Below, piece after piece: positions 1 to 8,137 of a stretch of DNA of 64,000 nucleotides (the first letter of the stretch is position 1; every line of letters begins with the position of its first letter). Where the stretch lies: positions 1 to 64,000 of the forward strand of contig CABZXO010000001.1 in NCBI GenBank assembly GCA_902529645.1. Reading direction: 5' to 3'. Origin of the DNA: an uncultured Pelagibacteraceae bacterium. Lineage in GTDB: Bacteria; Pseudomonadota; Alphaproteobacteria; Pelagibacterales; Pelagibacteraceae. The notes under the pieces were generated by a model. That model ran no database searches. It was given only the letters and a program-made list of their open reading frames with translations, and had not been told where the DNA came from. A program made the translations under genes and the position numbers.

Positions 1-318
1 CAAGAGCTAAAAGATGAATTAGTTTTAGCTATTGCTGAAGCAGCACAAAATATTGTCAAGCATGCTTACAAAAATGAAAAGACAGACGACAAAATGGAAA
101 TAAAAATTTCCGTTAGTGATGGTCATCTTGAGATAGGTTTTTTTGATAAAGGAAGACCAGTTGAAAAGGATAAAATCAGACATCGTAAAATTGATGATAT
201 TAAACCTGGCGGATTAGGAACTTTTTTTATTCAACAAATAATGGATGCAGTTGTTTTTAAAGAAGGTGAAAAACCTTGGATCAACCATTTAATACTTTCA
301 AAAAATTTAAATAATTAA
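1..318 (+). CDS. RsbW-type anti-sigma factor / serine kinase, C-terminal part
   Basis: The reading frame is open from base 1, so the gene begins before the window and only its last 105 codons are visible. They carry the three marks of a GHKL ATPase: an N-box with E13 and N17 followed by KHAY, a G1 box (FFDKG at 47-51) and a G2 box (GGLGT at 70-74). This layout is typical of RsbW/SpoIIAB kinases, which bind a sigma factor or phosphorylate a STAS antagonist in a partner switch. A PP2C phosphatase of the opposing RsbU type lies at 26552, beyond the pilus locus. The stop codon shares four bases with that of the convergent lipoprotein gene. The family call is firm; the target is unknown. Confidence 0.8.
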   Translation, partial: QELKDELVLAIAEAAQNIVKHAYKNEKTDDKMEIKISVSDGHLEIGFFDKGRPVEKDKIRHRKIDDIKPGGLGTFFIQQIMDAVVFKEGEKPWINHLILSKNLNN

Positions 319-608
319 TTTTTTTCTACGTAACAGTCTAAATTAATATAATCATCAAAAAACATTTCAGCTAATTCGTTGCTACTACTCATAGAACAAT
401 CTAATGGTTCAGTAAACGATTGAACCATATGTTCACTTACTCCTTTCCCAGTTTTATGTTTGACGCCTGTATTAATAGTTCCTGTCAACAATGCTTGATT
501 AACACTACCAGTGGTAGCAACAGTTACTGCTGGACCAAGAACAGCCATACTCTGGGTGCAATTAGTTAAAAAAATAAAGATAAATAATAATTTAAAATTT
601 CGAATCAT
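315..608 (-). CDS. small predicted lipoprotein, unknown function
   Basis: This encodes 97 residues with a short basic start, a hydrophobic stretch and a lipobox-like LTNC at about residues 14-17, so the mature protein is probably a lipid-anchored envelope protein. An Ala/Val/Thr-rich segment follows, then a more acidic C-terminal part with two cysteines that could pair. I recognise no domain. It lies downstream of pilC in the same direction, 83 bp away, but whether it is cotranscribed is unclear. It converges with the RsbW-type gene, both stop codons sharing a TTAA. Confidence 0.6.
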   Translation of the reverse strand: MIRNFKLLFIFIFLTNCTQSMAVLGPAVTVATTGSVNQALLTGTINTGVKHKTGKGVSEHMVQSFTEPLDCSMSSSNELAEMFFDDYINLDCYVEKN

Positions 609-691
609 TTTAAAAACTTTTATATAAAGAATTTAAAAATAAAAGTTTAATCTAATAAACGATGCCTATAACGTGTCCATTTTGATTTTTT

Positions 692-1930
692 TTAACCACC
701 AATAATTGCACCGACATTAAATATTGGTGAGTACATTGCGATCATTAAACCACCAATCATAACACCCATAAATACAATCATTATAGGTTCAATTAGACTA
801 GACATATTGTCCACAGATGTATCAAACTCCTCTTCATAATAATTTGATACTGAGGTGAACATTTCATCTAAATTACCAGTTTGTTCTCCAACAGAAATTA
901 ACTGACTGAAAGTAGGCGGAAATATTGGTTCTTTTAAAAATAGTTTTGTAAGCGTGTCTCCTGAAAAAACACCTTTTTTTACATTTTCTAATGCTTGAGT
1001 AACTACATCATTATTGCTAACTGCTTTTGCAATCTCAATACTCTCAAGTAAATTTACCCCAGCAGAACTTAAGTTACCCATAATTAATGAAATTCTAGCA
1101 ATTAATGACTTTAAAATCATGTCACCAAACACAGGCATTTTTAAAACTCTTTGATGCCATTTATATCTAATTGCTGGAATTTTTGTTGTTGTGTATTTAA
1201 ATATTACAAATAATATAATTGTGACAATTCCTAAAGTTAAACCTCCGGAACCTCTCATAAAATTACTAGCTGTCATTATAACAGCCGTTGGTGTAGGAAG
1301 GGCAACGCCCATACCCTCATACATCTCAGCAAAAACAGGAACTACTTTGATTAACATGAAAACCATTACAGTAATAGCAACTGTAAACATAACTACTGGA
1401 TAGGTTAATGCGCTTTTGATTTTCTTTTTAACTTTTTCTCTTTTTTCCAAAGATTCTACCAATTTCATTAAGAAGACATCTAGTTTACCACTGGCCTCAC
1501 CAGCTTTAATTAAGTTAATATAAATACTGTCAAAAATTTGTGGATATTTTTCAAAACATTTAGAAAGTGTTATTCCACCTTCTAAGCTTTTTCTGATATC
1601 TTCAATAATTTCTTTCATTGTTGGATGTTCAATTTGATCCCTTAACATACTAAGTACATTAAGAATTGGTAGACCTGCCTTTACCATAGTAGCAAATTGT
1701 TTTGAAAAAATTACTACATCTTGAGGTTTTACTTTTTTCTTTCCAAAAGAAAATCCACCACCTTTTTTTTTATCTTTAGTAACTTTTTTTTTTGTTTTAA
1801 CTAAATTCGTGATGATAATTTTTTGCTCTTTTAATTTAAATGATGCTTCTTCTTGATTTAAAGCATCAATAGAACCTTCAACATATTTACCTGCTGAAAT
1901 ACCTTTGTAAGAATAAGTTTCTGAAGACAT
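692..1930 (-). CDS. pilC: type IV pilus inner-membrane platform protein PilC (GspF family)
   Basis: PilC is the polytopic platform in the inner membrane that couples the PilB and PilT ATPases to pilin insertion and removal. The 412-residue length fits the family. Two GspF domains can be seen, at about 70-195 and 275-400, with hydrophobic segments near 175-195, 225-245 and 385-405. The repeat motifs FAxMVxAGLPILxxL (first half) and ISVGEQTGNLDEM (second half) are diagnostic. The N-terminal 65 residues are lysine-rich and cytoplasmic, ending in a GGGFSFGKKK-like linker. It is the last gene of the pilMN-O-P-Q-B-C run and starts five bases after the pilB stop. Confidence 0.95.
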   Translation of the reverse strand: MSSETYSYKGISAGKYVEGSIDALNQEEASFKLKEQKIIITNLVKTKKKVTKDKKKGGGFSFGKKKVKPQDVVIFSKQFATMVKAGLPILNVLSMLRDQIEHPTMKEIIEDIRKSLEGGITLSKCFEKYPQIFDSIYINLIKAGEASGKLDVFLMKLVESLEKREKVKKKIKSALTYPVVMFTVAITVMVFMLIKVVPVFAEMYEGMGVALPTPTAVIMTASNFMRGSGGLTLGIVTIILFVIFKYTTTKIPAIRYKWHQRVLKMPVFGDMILKSLIARISLIMGNLSSAGVNLLESIEIAKAVSNNDVVTQALENVKKGVFSGDTLTKLFLKEPIFPPTFSQLISVGEQTGNLDEMFTSVSNYYEEEFDTSVDNMSSLIEPIMIVFMGVMIGGLMIAMYSPIFNVGAIIGG

Positions 1931-1935
1931 TTAAT

Positions 1936-3684
1936 TTAATCTCCTGATAAAACACGATCGTATTCTCTGAAATTTAAATCTCCAGTTAAAATCATTTCAC
2001 GTCCCATATCTTGCATTGTTCTAAAACCTTCATTAGTTGCTATTTCTTTAAGTTCAGGAGTAGTAGCTTGTCTTAAAATAGCTTCTTTAATTGGTTTTGT
2101 AACATTTAAAATTTCGTAAATACCCATTCTCCCTTTATATCCAGTATCTTTACATTTTGGACAACCCTTGCCTTTTTGAACTTTTGCTCTTGATGCTTGT
2201 TCAACTGTAAATCCAAGATCAGCCAGAGCTTTTGGGGTAATGTCATCATCAGGAACTCTACATTCAGGACATGTTTTTCTTGCTAGTCTTTGTGCTAAAA
2301 CTAATGTTACAGCAGCACTAATTAAATAATCAGGAGTACCCATATTTTGTAATCTTGTAATTGTACTTGGCGCATCATTTGTGTGAAGTGTACTAAATAC
2401 TAAGTGACCAGTTAATGCAGCCTTCAAACCTATATCAACAGTTTCTTTATCCCTCATCTCTCCAACAAGAATAATTTCAGGGTCTTGTCTTAAAAAAGAT
2501 CTTAGTGCAGTAGAAAAATTAAAACCAATATCATCTTTAATCTGTACCTGACCGACTCCGTCTAATTCATACTCAACAGGATCTTCTGCAGTTAAAATAT
2601 TTAAATTTGGTTTAGAAACTTCTTTTAAAATACTATACAAAGTAGTTGTTTTTCCAGATCCTGTAGGTCCAGTTACTAAAACTAAGCCTTGAGTTCCGTG
2701 TATTGCTTTTCTTAAATTTTTTAAATCCGTTTCTTCAAAATTTAATTGTTCTAAACTTATATCTCCAGCGTCTTTATTTAATACCCGCATAACAATTCTT
2801 TCATTGTTTGCTGTTGGTAAAATTGAAAGACGTAAATCAACTACCTTACCATCTATTTTAAAAGGAATAGCTCCGTCTTGGGGAAGTCTTCTTTCAGCAA
2901 TATCAAGTTTACCCATAATTTTAAATCTGGTAACTACTGCACCATAGTTTGAGTGTAAAAATTTAGAAAATTGTTCTTGCTCTTGTAAAATACCATCTAA
3001 TCGATATCTAACTCTAGAGTTAAACCTATATGGTTCGATATGAATATCAGAAACACCAGATTTAATTGCTTCTGCAACAACCGCTGTAGAAAATTTAATT
3101 ACTTCAGATTCATTTTCTAAGGCTTCTATATCTTCCTCAGGTTTTTCATCTAACACTTCAGTGTTATCATCTACATCATAATCAAATGTTTGAATTTTTT
3201 CTTTATTTTTTTGTTGGATTGATTGAATTGTTGTTTCTCCATCCGCATGAAGTTTCTTAATAAAATCTGAAATTTCACTAATCTTAGCGGCATGTAATTC
3301 AATATCCATTTTAGTAATTGTTTTAAGATTTCTCATTAAACTCAGTTTAGAACTATCAGGAATAGCTATATGTAAAACTTTACCTTCTACTTTAAATGGC
3401 GCTATAAAATTCATATTAATATAATTTGAGGGTAGTACAGATTTTATCTCTTCGGTGACTGCATGTGTATTTAAATCAACAACCTCTAAAGATTGCTCTT
3501 TTACTAATAAGTCTAATATTTTATTTTCGTCTGTAAGATTAAGTTCAAAGACTGCGTCTAATTGTGATTTTTGTCCCTCTGTTGATATTTTTTTAATATT
3601 AATTAAATCTTTTCCAGAAATAATATCTTGATCAATTAAGATATTGATTAAATTAATTTCTGATTCTCTACTTATACTAATCAT
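1936..3684 (-). CDS. pilB: type IV pilus extension ATPase PilB (GspE/MshE type)
   Basis: PilB is the cytoplasmic hexameric ATPase that drives pilus extension. Residues 1-150 form an MshEN/T2SSE_N-like domain, though the Arg-Leu-Gly start of the c-di-GMP-binding motif is not evident. The motor follows: Walker A GPTGSGKTT at 339-347, the Asp box around 366-370 (AEDPVEY), Walker B with D401 to E409 (DPEIILVGE), and the His box STLHTNDAPS at 431-440. A zinc knuckle uses C472, C475, C508 and C511, as is usual in GspE/PilB but not PilT. Length (582) is normal. Its ATG overlaps the secretin stop by one base (TAATG), which suggests translational coupling. Confidence 0.95.
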   Translation of the reverse strand: MISISRESEINLINILIDQDIISGKDLINIKKISTEGQKSQLDAVFELNLTDENKILDLLVKEQSLEVVDLNTHAVTEEIKSVLPSNYINMNFIAPFKVEGKVLHIAIPDSSKLSLMRNLKTITKMDIELHAAKISEISDFIKKLHADGETTIQSIQQKNKEKIQTFDYDVDDNTEVLDEKPEEDIEALENESEVIKFSTAVVAEAIKSGVSDIHIEPYRFNSRVRYRLDGILQEQEQFSKFLHSNYGAVVTRFKIMGKLDIAERRLPQDGAIPFKIDGKVVDLRLSILPTANNERIVMRVLNKDAGDISLEQLNFEETDLKNLRKAIHGTQGLVLVTGPTGSGKTTTLYSILKEVSKPNLNILTAEDPVEYELDGVGQVQIKDDIGFNFSTALRSFLRQDPEIILVGEMRDKETVDIGLKAALTGHLVFSTLHTNDAPSTITRLQNMGTPDYLISAAVTLVLAQRLARKTCPECRVPDDDITPKALADLGFTVEQASRAKVQKGKGCPKCKDTGYKGRMGIYEILNVTKPIKEAILRQATTPELKEIATNEGFRTMQDMGREMILTGDLNFREYDRVLSGD

Positions 3685-5243
3685 TATAAAATTCTTGGTG
3701 CTATAAACACCAATAATTCATCTAGATTATCAGAATTAGCCTTACCTTTAAAGAGGTTACCTATTACAGGCATATTTCCTATACCTGGGGTTTGGTTTTT
3801 GCTATTAGATTGTACGTTCTTCTTTATTCCACCTATAACAACTATATCTCCATCAGCCACTAATAATTTTGTAACAATTTCCATTTTATTAATTGGTGGC
3901 TCATCAGATGCAGCTGCTCTATTTGGTGTGTCATTATTTACTTTAATAGTTAATAAAACGTTTCCATCACCAATTATACTCGGTGTTACCTCTAATTTTA
4001 AAGCTGCTTCTTTAAATGAAGTCGATGTAGTTCCATCTGATGTTGTTTGATAAGGAATTTCTTCACCTTGAGTAACTGTTGCCAGTTGGTTATCTAAAGT
4101 AAATACTTTTGGATTAGAAATAGTTTTACCCATACCCATGCTCTCAAGTGCTGTAATTTCAGCTTTTAAAACTCCTGTGGCAGTTCTTCTTAATATTCCA
4201 ATTCCACTAGTTGCACCAGTCACTGGAAAATTTGAAATTGTGTCAGTCGACGATCCTAACCCTGCTGCTTCGCCTGCATCAAATCCTGCAGCACTTCCAG
4301 TACTAGAGCCTGCTACACCACCTGCAACCTTCCCAGATTTTTGATAATAACCACCTAGTCTTGTACCCAAAGCTCTTTCAAAATCTGAATTTGCTTCTAC
4401 TATAAACGCTTCAATTAAAACTTGCTTAGTTCTAATATCAATTTCTTTAATTACTTTATCAACAACATCTAAGTCTTTTTCTTTTCCTCTAACTATTATA
4501 GATCTTGTAGTCACCTCCTCTGTAATTTGAATTGGAGTAAATGAACTATCACCAGATTGTTGTGTGAATAACTCTTCAATTGTAGCTTTAGCTTGAGCTG
4601 GTGAAATATAATATAATCTAAATATTTCAGAAAAAATTGGCTCAACACTATCTTCTAGCTCAACTTTTTTCTTGACCGCTTGTGCTCTCTCAGATTTATA
4701 AGTCTCTTGTGATGTTAAAGTTTCTGGAGAGTGAACTCTTATTAAATTACTAGAGACATCAACATCTGATGCATAATTTTTCATATCTAATAAAGCCTGA
4801 AATGCTTTGTCCCAAGGTACATCAATTAATTCTGCAGAAATTACACCTGCAACTTCATCTCCAACTAATACATTAATTTCTCCAATTTTACCCATTAACT
4901 GCATTGTCTCTTTAAAGTCTAAATTTTTAAATTTTAAAGTTACTCTTTGCTTAAGTAATGGGAAGTTGTCAGAGATAATTAAATAATTTCTTTGTGCCTC
5001 TGAAGATATTTTTTTTCTTTTACCTAATTTTCTAGTATCCCCTTCAACAGGCTTTGGCCCCATATCTAAAGTTTTAGAAATTTCAGATTTACCTGCTTTA
5101 GTAATATCATTACTTTTAATTAAAGGAGTATTATGTTTAAAAGGTTTGTTATATTTTTTTGCAAACTGCGAATTAGCACATCCGCTTAAAATAATTCCTA
5201 TTATTAAAACAAGAGATAAATTAAATAATTTTTTAATAGTCAT
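3684..5243 (-). CDS. pilQ: type IV pilus secretin, lipoprotein type (PilQ/MshL)
   Basis: The secretin forms the outer-membrane ring through which the pilus leaves. The 519-residue protein opens with a lipoprotein signal (ILSGC, C22), then a STN/secretin N-like region (about 100-170), an N1-type ring domain (about 200-275) and the secretin barrel domain. The end carries the hallmark VVIGG, GIGNMPVIGNLFKG and LLVFIAPRIL motifs. A Gly/Ala/Ser-rich insert lies near 300-335. It has no AMIN repeats and is shorter than classic PilQ (about 700), resembling MSHA-type MshL. It overlaps pilP by 11 bp and pilB by 1 bp. The family is certain; PilQ versus MshL naming is a matter of choice. Confidence 0.93.
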   Translation of the reverse strand: MTIKKLFNLSLVLIIGIILSGCANSQFAKKYNKPFKHNTPLIKSNDITKAGKSEISKTLDMGPKPVEGDTRKLGKRKKISSEAQRNYLIISDNFPLLKQRVTLKFKNLDFKETMQLMGKIGEINVLVGDEVAGVISAELIDVPWDKAFQALLDMKNYASDVDVSSNLIRVHSPETLTSQETYKSERAQAVKKKVELEDSVEPIFSEIFRLYYISPAQAKATIEELFTQQSGDSSFTPIQITEEVTTRSIIVRGKEKDLDVVDKVIKEIDIRTKQVLIEAFIVEANSDFERALGTRLGGYYQKSGKVAGGVAGSSTGSAAGFDAGEAAGLGSSTDTISNFPVTGATSGIGILRRTATGVLKAEITALESMGMGKTISNPKVFTLDNQLATVTQGEEIPYQTTSDGTTSTSFKEAALKLEVTPSIIGDGNVLLTIKVNNDTPNRAAASDEPPINKMEIVTKLLVADGDIVVIGGIKKNVQSNSKNQTPGIGNMPVIGNLFKGKANSDNLDELLVFIAPRIL

Positions 5244-5679
5244 CAGCCTCTCTTATTTGATTATTAAAATCTAAAATTAAATATTTGCCATCTTCTTTTT
5301 TAAAAATAGCTTCCGTAATCCTTAAATCTATAAACTGATTTTTTCCTAAATATTGTCCTAGGGTTAAAGTGATTGCCTCACCAGCTGAACTTACTACTGA
5401 AATATAACTGTGGTCTTTTCCTGAGATTAAACCTGCTAGTTTAAAGTTATATAAACTCATTTCATCTTCTTGTTCACCCTCAGGCATACTTGTCAACGAA
5501 TTCGTACCTTCGTTTCCAGCAAATGGATCGTTTAGCGGAACTTCGTCTTCGTCAGTTAATTCTTTTGTGATTTCTTTTACCTGCTCAATGAGCTCTTCTT
5601 TTTGATCGTGATTATCTGCCAAAGATGTTTTGGCAAAAATCATCAAAATTATAACCAATAAAATTTTAAAAAAATTCAT
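5233..5679 (-). CDS. pilP: PilP-like pilus alignment protein
   Basis: This 148-residue secreted protein sits where PilP is expected, between pilO and the secretin. PilP links the inner-membrane PilN-PilO complex to the secretin in the periplasm. The first 21 residues form a signal peptide ending near TSLA/DN. An acidic linker follows (about 25-65, with LNDPF near 49-53), then a compact beta domain (about 75-148) resembling the PilP HR domain: FKLAGLISG, ITLTLGQYLGKN and a closing YLILDF strand. Unlike canonical PilP it has no lipobox cysteine, so it is probably soluble. It overlaps pilO by 14 bp. Identity rests on position and fold pattern more than on strict motif matches. Confidence 0.75.
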   Translation of the reverse strand: MNFFKILLVIILMIFAKTSLADNHDQKEELIEQVKEITKELTDEDEVPLNDPFAGNEGTNSLTSMPEGEQEDEMSLYNFKLAGLISGKDHSYISVVSSAGEAITLTLGQYLGKNQFIDLRITEAIFKKEDGKYLILDFNNQIREADDY

Positions 5680-6307
5680 TTGGTAATCCTACTATTGTTA
5701 ATACTCCTGTTGCGACTATCGCTCCAGTTGAATCGTTTTGTACTACACTTATGGTCTCTTTGTCAAAGTTAAGCATTTTCTGTTGTTTAGATACTGCTCT
5801 TTTAAACTTTATATAGCCAAGAAATTTACCTTTTATCTCAAAATCTACAGGTATCTTGTAATATGAAACCATATCTTGAGTTAAGTTATTTTCTGATTGC
5901 TGGGCTATTCCCTCTTTCATTACAGCAATTGGTTTTTTCTTTTCAATTTTTGAAATTACCAATCCATTTACACCTGCATGTCTACTTAAGCTTTGATAAA
6001 GATCTTCCACCTCAGCTTTTGAATGAAATAATGTTGAACTTTCCTCAAATTCAGGTTTTAATTTTTTAATCCTAGCTTTAAATTGAATTATTTCATTTTC
6101 AAATTGAGTAATTTCGTTTTCTTTTAATAGTTTATCCTCAAATTTAACTTTTCTCTCTTTAACCATTGGATTTAGGATAGCGTAATAGATTATTAAGAAA
6201 ATAATTATTGCACCAAATCCTATTCCAAATTTTACAAGTGTTTTTTTATCTGCAGCTCCAGAAAACTTAGCTTTTAAGTCTGACATTGTTAGATTTTTAA
6301 GATCCAT
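5666..6307 (-). CDS. pilO: PilO-like pilus alignment protein
   Basis: PilO is a bitopic inner-membrane protein that pairs with PilN and holds PilP. This 213-residue protein has a short cytoplasmic head, one membrane segment at about 25-47 (FGIGFGAIIIFLIIYYAIL), a coiled coil (about 50-95, rich in E, K, L and I) and a ferredoxin-like C-terminal domain starting with the HAGVNGLVISKIE strand and including FLGYIKFKRAVSKQQKMLN. That layout is typical of PilO. Its ATG overlaps the stop of the upstream pilMN gene by one base. The remaining doubt is sequence divergence, not topology. Confidence 0.85.
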   Translation of the reverse strand: MDLKNLTMSDLKAKFSGAADKKTLVKFGIGFGAIIIFLIIYYAILNPMVKERKVKFEDKLLKENEITQFENEIIQFKARIKKLKPEFEESSTLFHSKAEVEDLYQSLSRHAGVNGLVISKIEKKKPIAVMKEGIAQQSENNLTQDMVSYYKIPVDFEIKGKFLGYIKFKRAVSKQQKMLNFDKETISVVQNDSTGAIVATGVLTIVGLPNEFF

Positions 6308-8016
6308 TAAGCGCTCTCCAATATACAGGCTATTTTAAAGCCTTTCATTTTTTGTGATCCCTGCTGCTCACCTTCAGGAAGAGTCATGCTTGCTAAAGAA
6401 GCTTGGGATATCAGTTTTTTATTGTTCAAATTACTTATTAATTTAAGGATATCTTGGTCACTGAATGCTGAACCTTCAATTACTATTTGATCAACTCCAT
6501 TATATTCAATCGATTTAAACTTAACTCTTTTAGGTACTGCAGAGGCAATTTGTGCAAGCACTCTAAAACTTACTGTTTTGTTTGATTCAATTGATTGACT
6601 TAATTTCAATGATTTTAACATTGTTCCAATTTCTTTAGCGTATTTATTTTTTTCTAAAGTTTTAAGTTCATGTGTTTGAACTACCTGATCATAACCAACA
6701 ATTTTTTTATTTAATTCTGTAATTTGCCAAAATGAAAATCCAAACAAAGTTATATAAATAATTGCAACTACGCCAACTACTCCTTTAAAAGCAAAACTTG
6801 AAACAGCTTTTGCTTTTTTCTGTGCAATCATGTTATCTCTATTCGGAAGCAAGTTTATGTTTTTTACAGCTGTTACAAATTTATAATAACCAAATACATC
6901 TAATTTTCTAAAAGCTAAACCCATAACAGTTGAAAAATAAGATCGATTTTTCATATTGATTTCATTTTCAAGTTGAGCTGGAACTTTAATTCCATCGAAA
7001 GGATCAAAAAGTTGATAACCTGTATTAGTCATATTTTTTCTAAAACTTCCTAAATAATCTTCAACGTTGGGTAGGTTTGAAGTTACTCTTAAGTTTCGAA
7101 TTCTTTTTTCATATTTTGTTTCAAAATCCTGGATTGCTTGCTTAACTTGTGTCATATATCTTCTAACTAATGCATCCATTTCTTCTTGATTATTACTTTC
7201 TTCTAAAGTTTTTCTATCTTGACTTCTAATAAATATATCTGTGATAATCGGATTATTTTCATATAAAATCATCACATAGTTTTCATCTAAACCAAATTCT
7301 AAAACTGCTGTTAAATTACTTTCTTCTATTGAACCTGCTATTTGATTTATTTGGTCTACTGCAGATTTTAGTGCGAAACATTTTACATCAATAATAACTG
7401 CGTTTAGTCCACCCTTCTTTATTATGTCTGTATAATTATTGATGTCTGAAAGCTTCGAAGCAACGAATAAAATATCCATCGTATTTCCTGTGGTGTCTTT
7501 ATTTATAACTTGATGAAAAATTGAATAATCAGCTAAATTATCAGTTAGTTGAACTAAGTTTTCCCATAAAGAATCTGTATCAATTGCTTTTTTTAATTCT
7601 TCGTCTGTCATTAAAGGAGCTGTAACAACTCTTATAATCGCACTAGTAACTGGTATTGCTATTGCAGCATTTGTTGTGTTTATTTTTAATTTTTGTAATG
7701 CAATTTTTAATTCATCAGCTACTTTATCGGGATTTTCTAATACTGTTCCCCCTGATGGAATTCCTTCAAACTTATGAACATGAAATTTATCTAAAACCCA
7801 TTGATTAGACTTGTTATTTGAAACTTGAGATAGTCTAATTTCATTAGGTGTTAACTCTACACCAATTATCTCTTCTCCTTTAGCAGTAGATTTTCCTAAT
7901 CTATTTTTTAGAAATTTGCTAAAGAAGCTTTCTTTTTTATTCCCTGCTTCTGGTTTGGGAACTGGTGCATCACTTTTTGCTTTTTTTTTAAAAATATTTG
8001 CAAATGGATTTTTCAT
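6307..8016 (-). CDS. PilM-PilN fusion protein of the type IV pilus
   Basis: One uninterrupted 569-codon frame combines two proteins that are normally separate. Residues about 46-375 are an actin-like PilM domain (IIGVELTPNEIRLSQV at the start, an AVLEFG phosphate-loop-like strand near 237-242, and VKQAIQDFE near 291-299). Residues 386-394 (NINLLPNRD) are the PilN N-terminal motif that in other bacteria docks into the PilM groove. One membrane span (about 411-430), a coiled coil (about 435-480) and a PilN-type periplasmic domain (to 569) follow. An N-terminal 45-residue Lys/Pro-rich extension precedes PilM. It is the first gene of the leftward operon, with a GAGGAAG ribosome site about 10 bp upstream of the ATG. 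Confidence 0.9.
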   Translation of the reverse strand: MKNPFANIFKKKAKSDAPVPKPEAGNKKESFFSKFLKNRLGKSTAKGEEIIGVELTPNEIRLSQVSNNKSNQWVLDKFHVHKFEGIPSGGTVLENPDKVADELKIALQKLKINTTNAAIAIPVTSAIIRVVTAPLMTDEELKKAIDTDSLWENLVQLTDNLADYSIFHQVINKDTTGNTMDILFVASKLSDINNYTDIIKKGGLNAVIIDVKCFALKSAVDQINQIAGSIEESNLTAVLEFGLDENYVMILYENNPIITDIFIRSQDRKTLEESNNQEEMDALVRRYMTQVKQAIQDFETKYEKRIRNLRVTSNLPNVEDYLGSFRKNMTNTGYQLFDPFDGIKVPAQLENEINMKNRSYFSTVMGLAFRKLDVFGYYKFVTAVKNINLLPNRDNMIAQKKAKAVSSFAFKGVVGVVAIIYITLFGFSFWQITELNKKIVGYDQVVQTHELKTLEKNKYAKEIGTMLKSLKLSQSIESNKTVSFRVLAQIASAVPKRVKFKSIEYNGVDQIVIEGSAFSDQDILKLISNLNNKKLISQASLASMTLPEGEQQGSQKMKGFKIACILESA

Positions 8017-8054
8017 AATTAGCTTCTTCCTCAGCTTATACTCAACTTTTACTA

Positions 8055-8075
8055 GAATAAAAATAATTTTTATTC
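8055..8075. promoter_or_regulatory. 21-bp perfect palindrome between pilMN and pilT
   Basis: Arms GAATAAAAA (8055-8063) and TTTTTATTC (8067-8075) surround TAA in the only divergent gap of the pilus locus, between the PilM-PilN fusion start (8016) and pilT (8138). Position and symmetry fit an operator acting on both units. The sequence is almost pure A/T, so chance symmetry is possible. Confidence 0.35.
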
Positions 8076-8100
8076 AAAATGGGTTTTTATGAGAAATAAA

Positions 8101-8128
8101 GTGACAAAAAACGCTCAGTTTATATTAT
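8101..8128 (+). promoter_or_regulatory. candidate sigma-70 promoter of pilT
   Basis: GTGACA (8101-8106) and TATTAT (8123-8128) are separated by 16 bp, each one mismatch from the consensus. Transcription would start near 8135, only about three bases before the pilT ATG, so the mRNA would be nearly leaderless. No Shine-Dalgarno sequence is seen upstream of that ATG. Confidence 0.45.
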
Positions 8129-8137
8129 TAGATCAGT

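Noticed and set aside
1936-3684. c-di-GMP binding by the PilB N-terminal domain.
   Set aside because: An MshEN-like region is present, but the RLG start of the binding motif is not visible.
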